Shown here: piece after piece, positions 23,849 to 32,700 of the stretch
Position numbering within the stretch: position 1 is the first letter of the stretch
How the letters are laid out: each line of letters starts with the position of its first letter
Assembly (NCBI GenBank): GCA_945872185.1
Contig: CAMBZX010000004.1
Coordinates: forward strand, 1 to 45,246
Length of the DNA stretch: 45,246 bases
Direction: 5' to 3'
Origin: Synechococcus sp. UW140
Lineage (GTDB): Bacteria; Cyanobacteriota; Cyanobacteriia; PCC-6307; Cyanobiaceae
Made by a program: the position numbers and the translations under genes
The notes under the pieces: model-generated
The model's input: the letters and a program-made list of their open reading frames with translations, nothing else
Database searches by the model: none
Told to the model about the DNA's origin: nothing

Positions 23849-24979
23849 ATGAACGTTGACAGCCGTGCATCGCGATTCGGGTACCAGTTGGGGTTGCTCG
23901 GGTTTACGCGTTTCACGAATGTGCTGAGACTCGCTCCTCTCGCCCCTGCTATCGAGATTCGCTACCTGCCGCTCCTCTTGCTTCTGATCGTTGTGAGCCT
24001 GATCAGCGTTCCTTTACGATTGCTTGAGACGTTGATCTGGGGACGGAGAATCCAACAAGCCAAGATCAATGAGGCGCCGGTGTTCATTTTGGGCCACTGG
24101 CGAAGTGGTACTACATATTTACATAATCTGCTCATCCAGGATTCGACATTTGGCTATGTCAGCATGTACCAGAGTATCGCGCCTGAATGTTCACTGATTG
24201 GTGGCTCATGGCTGCAACAGTTTTTGGCGCGATTGGTGCCATTAAAGCGGCCGATGGATAATATGTGCTGGCCACTTGATGCTCCTCAGGAAGAAGAGTT
24301 TGCCCTATCTAAGATGCTACCATGGGCTTTTTATGTTAGCTTGCTATTCCCAGGCAAGAACCGGGAATTCTTCGCCAAAGCCGTAGAGTTTAAGGATTAT
24401 CAGGATCATCGCTTTCAATCCTTTGCCTGCGCTTATCGCAAGGTGCTGGCCATTGCGACTCTTCGGGCGGGTGGGAAGCAGTTGATTCTTAAAAATCCAA
24501 TTAATACTGCGCGCATCGGGGTGCTTCTTGAGTTATTCCCGAAGGCACGTTTTATACATATTGCCAGAAATCCCTACGAGGTTTTCTCTTCCACATTAGG
24601 ACTCTATCAAAATCTTGGTACACTCACTCGGCTCCAAGCCCTACCACCAGGCCAGGACCGGGAATCGATTGCAGCGATTTACGATTCGATGATGCATCGA
24701 TATTTCACTGATCGCGATTTGATTCCTGAGGGACAACTGGTTGAGGTTCGCTTTGAGGACTTGGAGCGTGACCCTTTAAGGGAGCTTGGAACGATCTACC
24801 AAAAATTAGGATTGCATGGATTTGAATCCAGTCTTTCTTCTTTTCAGAGTTATCTTGAAACGCAGAGCTCTTACATCAAAAATAATCATAAAATTTCGGA
24901 TGCAGATCGAAACTTTGTTAACACTCGCTGGCAGTTCGCATTCCAGCCTCTAGGGTATTCACCTAAGCCTCAGAAGTAG
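23849..24979 (+). CDS. Sulfotransferase (PAPS-dependent, Sulfotransfer_3-like)
   Basis: A 376-residue sulfotransferase of the bacterial Sulfotransfer_3 type. The PAPS 5'-phosphosulfate loop is 'ILGHWRSGTTYLHNL' at about residues 81-95. The 3'-phosphate motif is 'ARFIHIARNPYEVFSSTLGLY' near 231-251. 'RFEDLERDP' near 307 is the usual late motif. A hydrophobic N-terminal segment at about 34-58 suggests attachment to the membrane, fitting a lipid-like acceptor. These enzymes move sulfate from PAPS to a hydroxyl group. A reductively released polyketide alcohol from the nearby PKS is a plausible acceptor; this is inference. The ATG at 23849 has no clear ribosome site. Confidence 0.87.
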   Translation: MNVDSRASRFGYQLGLLGFTRFTNVLRLAPLAPAIEIRYLPLLLLLIVVSLISVPLRLLETLIWGRRIQQAKINEAPVFILGHWRSGTTYLHNLLIQDSTFGYVSMYQSIAPECSLIGGSWLQQFLARLVPLKRPMDNMCWPLDAPQEEEFALSKMLPWAFYVSLLFPGKNREFFAKAVEFKDYQDHRFQSFACAYRKVLAIATLRAGGKQLILKNPINTARIGVLLELFPKARFIHIARNPYEVFSSTLGLYQNLGTLTRLQALPPGQDRESIAAIYDSMMHRYFTDRDLIPEGQLVEVRFEDLERDPLRELGTIYQKLGLHGFESSLSSFQSYLETQSSYIKNNHKISDADRNFVNTRWQFAFQPLGYSPKPQK

Positions 24980-24994
24980 CCTTACCCGATAAGG
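24980..24994 (+). terminator. Short hairpin after the sulfotransferase gene
   Basis: CCTTA (24980-24984) pairs with TAAGG (24990-24994), loop CCCGA, followed by TTGTATGTT. It begins right after the stop codon. The stem is only five pairs, so termination is weakly supported. Confidence 0.3.
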
Positions 24995-25093
24995 TTGTAT
25001 GTTAGAATTCAAAATCTGTGGCGTTATCTCAGCATTGTCGCCATACTTTTTCAATGTCGATGACCAGTATAGGCATGGCTGTCGGGATGGCAT

Positions 25094-25969
25094 CTAAATT
25101 GCTATTTCATTGGAATTATTGCATGGGACTTTGTGCTTGTCATTGTTTTTCATTGATTCACTGTTAAGCCAATCTGAGGCCAGCATGTTGTTGTCGATCT
25201 GTGCGGGATGAAATCCTGGTCGGAGATAAGACCATGCCGCGTGCAGCAGATGTGGAACAACTAGATTCAGCTCATGGTTTCTACTCCAGCAGGCCAGGAT
25301 GCTTTTGATCGTGATACGAGAATCCTGTCGCATAAGGTGCTGGCTTGCTGACAGCCAAAAGCAAAGGATCTCTCCAGATGCAATTAGCATTCCAGTCCAG
25401 CGTATAAGTAAATTTCCAGAAACATTTTGAAAGACATCATAAGCGACGGATTTGTGCTCAATCTCCTCAGCTGCATGCCAGCGAAACAAGGCTGCCATTG
25501 TTGGATCTGCTTTGTCACCCAGCGAGTGACCTGGCTTGAGAATCCACTCCCCTAGCGATGAAATCAGATGCTCTAATGCTACGGTGATACTGAGGTTTAG
25601 TAGAGGTGATCGTGTTGATTCCATTCTCTTGTAGGCAAGATTCTGGTACCAAGTCAGCCAGGATTCTATTTCGTAGCCTTGTTTGACGAGCATCAACTGA
25701 TATTCTCGATGATGCAAGCTATGGCTAGCTTCTTGGCCAACAAAGCGTTGTACCTGCAGCCTTAGGGCTTGATCATTAGTTGATCGAGAGGCATCGAGAA
25801 TAGTGCGCACAAAAAAGTTTTCACCGTCCGGGATGAAAAGATGCAGTGCATTGACGAAGCAAGTAAGCTCAGGTTCTTTTCCGTACCAATAACGTGGTAC
25901 ATCCTTGAGTGAAAAGTTGGGATGCCGGACAACAGGCAGTCCCGCCAAAGTTTCAGAGTCGCTCTTCAT
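25094..25969 (-). CDS. Predicted metal-dependent hydrolase (PF10118-like)
   Basis: A 291-residue helical protein that matches the predicted metal-dependent hydrolase family PF10118. Candidate metal ligands sit in 'EASHSLHHREY' near residue 79-89, in 'ALEHLISSLGEW' near 131, and in 'WHAAEEIEHKSVAYD' near 164-178. These paired ExxH-type motifs resemble a ferritin-like di-metal site. The chemistry of the family is poorly known; an oxygenase or hydrolase on a lipid substrate is possible. It is convergent with the sulfotransferase gene and lies downstream of the PKS on the same strand, so it may tailor the PKS product. GC is low, like the rest of the island. Confidence 0.72.
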   Translation of the reverse strand: MKSDSETLAGLPVVRHPNFSLKDVPRYWYGKEPELTCFVNALHLFIPDGENFFVRTILDASRSTNDQALRLQVQRFVGQEASHSLHHREYQLMLVKQGYEIESWLTWYQNLAYKRMESTRSPLLNLSITVALEHLISSLGEWILKPGHSLGDKADPTMAALFRWHAAEEIEHKSVAYDVFQNVSGNLLIRWTGMLIASGEILCFWLSASQHLMRQDSRITIKSILACWSRNHELNLVVPHLLHAAWSYLRPGFHPAQIDNNMLASDWLNSESMKNNDKHKVPCNNSNEIAI

Positions 25970-26123
25970 TAGTAAATCCAGCAGAGAAGTAAATGAAACG
26001 GGAATGGTGACTGCGTAGATCCTGATTGGCAGAACTAAAAGTGCTTGTGCTGTCTATTGTTCCCTGAGGGTTGAGACCCAAGACTGTGTTGGCAACTTTA
26101 GTCCTGATCTGATTAATGCTCAT
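25953..26123 (-). CDS. Possible small leader ORF, 56 aa
   Basis: A frame starting MSINQIRTKVANTVLGLNPQ ends 17 bases inside the start of the PF10118-like gene, so its translation could be coupled to that gene. The N-terminal third is helix-like; the remainder is Ser-rich and random-looking. The ribosome site is weak (GGAACGCT). It may be a leader ORF or chance. Confidence 0.2.
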   Translation of the reverse strand: MSINQIRTKVANTVLGLNPQGTIDSTSTFSSANQDLRSHHSRFIYFSAGFTNEERL

Positions 26124-26705
26124 CATAGCGTTCCGGCTGCCAAAATTCGTACAGTAGCCTCTTGAGTCATTGTCTACCCCTTTTGTCGCTGCCTAGGGTC
26201 TGGCCACCTCCATGAAGTAGGGCTGTGTCATCATCACCTCAATAGGCACTCGATATTTCGAATCACTTTTAAATATAAAACACTCTACACACTCTAAGCA
26301 TAAATCGAGACTTGCTCTCTAATTTTAATTTTGTGGCAACTTCTTGGGATTTTGTTTGTCCTATTGTTTGTATTTGCTTGGTTTGTGGCAGCATTTATCT
26401 AATGAGTGTGGGTTTTAAACGGTGAAAATGGCTAGCAGTCTCGAAGCCAACAACCCTGAACGCCGAAGATGCATGTTTAGTGCAGCACTATTGGCATGGT
26501 AAAACTAAAACGAGGCCCCAAGGCTAAATCCATTAAACTGTCATCATCATTGTCACAAGCGGCTTTCCATAATCATCTATTGATATCGTTTGTGACTGAG
26601 TGCAAGTAAAGATCACAGCGTCAAGCCTTGAAATGTTCGGCTATGCCCAAAGCAATTGGATCTTACTGCTCAGCGATTCCTTGGAAATTCTGAATAATCG
26701 CATGT
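26124..26705. other. AT-rich gene-free interval, 582 bases
   Basis: This is the most AT-rich part of the window, between the PKS stop and the upstream region of the PF10118-like gene. No frame gives a convincing protein. The patch around 26265-26285 (TTTTAAATATAAAAC) looks like promoter DNA and could serve the minus-strand gene. No repeat ends or transposase pieces were recognised. Confidence 0.45.
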
Positions 26706-29700
26706 TTAAAGCGCAGCTAAGGGTGACTGTTGTTGAAGAAGTGCGGCTCCATAGGTCACAAAAAGTTTCTCATACGTCGGACAGCGCACCCCAAGTTCAT
26801 CAAGTGCTGCAACGGTGAGGGCCGAACTGGGTCGTGATCTTTGCCCAATTTGGTTGAGTTCAGGATAGGTGAGTTGCTCAACACCCCAACGGCGAGTGAA
26901 AAATCCACGCATCTCATGAAGTGGATTGCTTGGATTCTTCTCAATCGCCGACAACCATTGCTCCATTGACACTCTTTGCACTGGTGCGCCTTTGTTGGCA
27001 AGTCCACCCATAAGGTCTCTTAGTGAATGTGGCTTGGGATGCTGTAGGTGGAAGCATCGTCCCTGTGACTCTGGCCGCCAGGACAGGGCCGTTACTGCAT
27101 CCGCAACGTAGTCAATGGGAACTAAGTCGAGTTCCCACGACACATCAGGTGCCATACCAAGTTGTAGACATCCTTTTAGCAAGCGATAAAGAAGGTCGTC
27201 TTGATGCCAAACTCCAGTTTGGGAGTGGCCACCAATCAGGGGAGGTCTATAAATCGTGACCGGTAGTCCTTTCAAGCCGGCCTGGGCAACCAAGCGATCA
27301 CTGACCCATTTGGTTTGTGAGTAGCCATTGAAGATTCCTTCCCAGGATCCGATCTCATCAGTTTCAAGGATTTCCTTGTCTCGATATGCCGCCCCTTCGA
27401 AAATGGCTACGCTGGAGATCATCTGGACTGGAATTCCGCCGTGATCAAACGCGATTCGGAGAATGCGACGCGTTCCCTCTACATTGGTTGCAGCCAGCTG
27501 GCTGTAGGTAGCCATTTGGCTGAGATGGGCACCGTTATGAATAATACCCCCGATACCTGTGCCCAAAGCCGCATATTGATCGGCTTCCATGCCGAATCCA
27601 GGTTTGGCCAGGTCTCCGGGGATCGCGATGATACGGCTCTCCCAACCTTCATTCCAAATGCCATAGCGCACCATGTTGGAACGGATACGTTCCAACCCCT
27701 CGCTGGCATCAGCAGAACGGACCAGACAACGGACACGCAACTCTGGCGAACGTTGGAGTTGACCTGCCAGAAGATAGGCACCGAGGAATCCGGATGCTCC
27801 GGTTAATAGGATCTCTTTTCCCGGCATATCTCCTAGGTAATGCCCAGGATTGATGCTCCAATCACCAGGCAAGGTAGCTTCTTGGCCCAGGTCAAGATAC
27901 TTCTTCTGACGTGCCAAGGGATCGATCAGGCCTGCGAGTACGTAGTGACCAAGGCCATCCAATGTTGGATCTCCTGCCAAGGATTCAAGTTCCAGGCTGA
28001 CACCAAGATCTCGTTTAATCATGGCCGCCAATTCAACTGCCATCAATGAGTCAAGGCCGATATGGAAGAGCGATTCTCCTGGATCCAGGGAACTTGGATC
28101 GCTGAGTCCCATTACCCGTGCAAGGTTGGCTTGTAGCAGGCTAACCACAAGGGCATGGTGTTCTGCTTCTGGAGACTCAGCGATTTTATCAAGCAAGACC
28201 TGGCGGCTCTCTGCTGTGTCATCACCTTTACTTGCTTCACATACATTGAGTAAATCTTCGAGTACTCTTGCTTGTCTAGTTGAACTCTGCTCTGAGACTC
28301 GCTGCCAGTTGTTATTGACAACTGCCAGTTGTCCGCCAATGCCTCGCAGGAGAGCGATCTCAAGGGCCTTGAAAGCCTGTGCTGGCTCCAACAATCCCAC
28401 CCCAAAGGCTTCGAATCTCTTTCGATCCCGATCCGAAAGCGAGCCAGCCATGCCGGCTCCCGCCCAGGGACCCCACTGGATGGAGAGATGCAGCCCATCT
28501 GGGCATTCAGGGTCAAGGCTCCTGGCCAAACAGTCTCCATCAAGCGCACCATTAGCGGCGCTATAGCTCACCTGACCAGGAGAGCCCAGCAAGGCAGCCA
28601 TGGAGGAGAAACTCACATAAAAATGATTGCCACTAAGAGCGCGGTGGAGAATCTCCCAACCTCCAAATTTAGGTGAGATAACCCTATGCATGCGCTCCTG
28701 GGTCTGACTGGCGATCAGACCATCATCCAAAATGCCAGCAGCATGAAACACACCGAGGAGTGGCTTGTTTTGTGGGAGGGCTGCTTGTACTTCAGCCAAT
28801 ACTGTAGCTGCTGCAGTTTCCTTCTCACTCACGGCTGCAAAATCGACGGCCAGACATTGGCATTCCACTCCTGCATCCGTTAGGCGAGCCAGGACCTGCC
28901 GGGCGGTGTCCGGTGGGTCACTGGCACCGCGGGCAATGGCTATCAGGGATGTTGCGCCGTGGCTTGCCAGCCATTCCAGTAACTGAAGTCCTAAACCACC
29001 AAATGCTCCAGTCACCAGATAGGTACCCTGCGCTCGAATCACCAACGGCTCCGGCCGCTCGGGTTGGACAATCACGACTTTGCCCACGTGTTTCGCCTGG
29101 GCTATCCAGCGAAAGGCGTCAACGGTCTGATCGATCGTGAAAACCTTCAACGGGATCGGCATCAGCACCCCCTGTTCAAGATCCTTTAGCAATCGAATCA
29201 ACAGATTCCGGATCAGTTGGGGATCGGCAACGGCAACCTCCAGCAGATCAAAGGGTAGGTAGCGGGCGTCGGGTCGCCGCTTCCGGGCCTCTTCGCCAGA
29301 CCAGATCTCGATTTTTCCTAGTTCGACAAAGCGACCGCCTTGAGCAAGGGCCCGAAATCCGGCGTCCACCCACTCGCCTTTAAGGCTATTGAGCACCACA
29401 TCCACTCCCCTGCCTTGCGTGGAGTGCAGTACCGCATCGGCAAAGTCAAGACTTCGGGAATCGAACACCGCCTCAACCCCTTGTTCCAACAAGGCGGCAT
29501 GTTTGGCCTGGCTCGCAGTAGCGAAAATCCTGGCGCCGCGTGATCGGGCGACTTGTAGAGCAGCCTGGCCTACGCCGCCTGCCGCCGCATGAATGAGCAC
29601 GGTTTCACCCACCTGCAGATCGGCCAGAGTTTCCAGGCCATAAAGTGCGGTGAGGAAGACGGTGCTGATACTGGCTCCCAGCTCCGGCGTGATGGTGCTG

Positions 29701-32700
29701 GGTAGTACGACGCAGAGTTCAGAGCGGCAAAGCACATGGCTGGCCAGGCTGCCAACTGCCAGGGCAGCCAGCACACGCTCCCCGAGCAGAGCGGGATCTA
29801 CCCCTGGGCCGATGGCAATCACCCTACCTACGCATTCGCCACCAAAGGGAATTTTTGCGGCGGCGTCGATTCCGAGCTGGGCGCTATACGTAGAAAGTAG
29901 ACCCAGGGCGTTCAGTACATCACGAAAATTGAGACCGGTTGCTTCGACAGCGACCTCCACTTCCCCCGGGCGTGGCTGCTGCTGCGGTAAGGACTGCCAC
30001 ACCAGAGCCTCCAAGCTGCCGCATGCACGGGTGCTGAGTCGGAACCGATCGAGAGTCGCCAAGCGACGCAGTCGTGGAATCTGGAGACGTCCACCGTACC
30101 AGCGTAGACTGGCTTCTATTCTGGCCCCTGCCCAGATCTCACCCCAGGCACTTGCCGTGGGGTGTTCGCAGATCGGTTCTGGTAGATAGAGTTGGGTCCA
30201 GCGATATTGCGGATATTCCAGGGCAGATGTTTTAAATAAACTTTCCAGGGCACCCTGAGCAGCCCCGGCACCATCGAGCAGGAGCCAGATTGGCCTGACC
30301 TGTCCACTCGCTAATTGCTTGATTTGCTGAAGAATCTGACTACATAGCTCTGCAATCGCCCCTGATGAGCGAATGTTGACAAGTGTTGGCCAGATCAGCA
30401 CATCTCCTGCAATGTCCGGCACCACATGATCAAGGCCGATCTCATGTACTTGGAGGTTCTGGGACTCGCACCAGGCTGCGAGCTCAGGCGCAGATTTAAG
30501 CGGGCGCCCTAGCAGAGAGAGCTGATTCTGCGCTGGGTTCAGCTGCATGAGAGTTGTCTCCTCCTGTGCATCAAGATCTATCCAATCGCGATGAATCATC
30601 CAGGAGGCAGGTTCTTCTATTTGCGTGAACTCTTCGTCGATGGGGAACAGCCATTCAAGTGCTTGACGGGGCATGCGACGCAAGCGGAACCCCTCTATCC
30701 AGCCCAATATTGTGCTGCCTGTATGCAACACCAGATCGCATATCACGAAGGCTGGCTCCGAGCTGGAGCGCAATCTCACCTGACAACTGAAATTGTCTGG
30801 CAGCGGCAGGGATTGCAGGTCCATGGCCACCAGCCCAACCGGCAGTAAAAATTGGCCTGCGGTTGAGGTTGGACCAAGAAGTGCCGCAACCGCTTGAAAA
30901 CAACTATCGAGCAACCCGCGATCGCTGCCCCCGGAGGGACGTTCGAGATCTGCCCAGGCGATCTCGCCACTACTCACCAGTTGCTTCAGGCCTCTGAATG
31001 TGGGTCCATAGCAGAGTCCGAAACATTCCAAGGCGGCATAAAAGCCCTCCAGATCGATCGGGGTGAGTTCCGATGGTGGCAGCCCCGGCGCGAACGGTGG
31101 GCTCTCCAGGGCTTCACCGTGGGCGGGAAGCTGGGCCTGGCCATGGCAAACCCAGTTGCAATCCGCAGCTGTTTCACTGTTACTAAAGAAGCGGAGAAAA
31201 GTCGTATCCGCAGCAGGATCTGGATCGAGCTTAAATAAGAGAGAGACTGGCTGATTGCTAAGCTTGAGCGGCCGTGCTAAAGCAAGGTTAATCAGGCGTA
31301 GAGGTAATTTTTCCTGTGACAGAACATCGCAACATTGGTCAATAAAACCTGCTGCGGGAAAAATTACTGTCTCCCGAATGCGATGATCCGTTAGATCAGA
31401 TGGTTTATCCATCGCAATGGTGCGTTTGTAGTGGCGCTCCAGGCTTGGTATGTCTAGAAGTTTTAGCTGCCGAGAAGAATCTGGTCCCGCTCCATCTTTG
31501 GGTTCAGATATTTCTGTAGGATCAGTTTTTGAGGCTGCATTGCCCAGGCCAATATGATCTGTCCAGAGACTGGCGCCAGAAGCCGTACCTTTGCTGGCCC
31601 ACCAAAACTTCTGCCTCTCAAATGGATAGCCTGGCAGTGAGACGAATTGATGCTCGTAGGGCTGATGGAAACTTTGCCAATCGCTGGAATAACCGGAAAC
31701 GTAGAGCTGCCCAAGTGTTGTGAATAGTGTTTTGCAGTCTGACTGGCCAGGTACCAAGCTCGGCAGGAAGGTAAGAGCTGGATCCTCAAGGCATTGGCGC
31801 GCCAGGCCGATCAAGGTTGGTCGCGCGCCGATCTCCAGGAAAACTTGAGCCCCTAAGGCATTGACGCAGTTAATTCCTTGCTCGAATCGCACTGGATTAA
31901 TCACGTGTTCACACCAGTATTCTGGGTGAGCTATTTCTGAACCAGTAACCTTGCCAGTGAGGTTGCTGATTAGAATTTTTGTTGGTGCTGAAAAACTTAT
32001 TTTCCCTAGTTCCTTCTCAAAGCTCGCCAGCATCGGTGCCATGGCAGGAGAGTGGAAGGCATGTGAAACACGTAGTTCGCGCACATCAATCCCAGCGGCT
32101 TGAGCTTTAGCCACCACGCGCTGGATCGATTCAAGTGGACCGGAAACAACAGTGTTTTCAGGTGTATTATACGCAGCTATAGCCACTTCAGGCTCGGTTT
32201 TCAGCCATGGAGCTAGACGTTCCTGAGCACAGAGGATTGCAGCCATGCCGCCATTTGTCGGCAAGGCTTGCATCAGTTGGGAACGAGCAATCACCAGTTG
32301 ACAAGCATCCTCCAGGCTAAACACACCTGCAAGATGGGCCGCCAGGACCTCGCCGATACTATGCCCCAGAAGCAGGTCTGGTGATACACCCCATTCCAGC
32401 CAAAGTTGGCTGATGGCATAGCCAACAGCGAACAGAACTGGTTGGGTGTATCCCGTACTGTCAAGGGGTGAGGTAGCTTTATTTCCGCTCCCATGATTCG
32501 GCTCGATTAGTGTGCGCAATGGTAGGTCCAGATGGGGGTCGAGCAGGGCGCTGACCCTCTCAAAAGCCCTTCTGAAGCTGGGGTGCTCCCGCAGTAGCTC
32601 ACTCGCCATCCCAGGGCTTTGCGAGCCTTGGCCGGTAAATAGCCAGGCGATCTTGCCAGGACGACGGGATGCCAGACCCCGTCGTATTTCTCGTGGCAGT

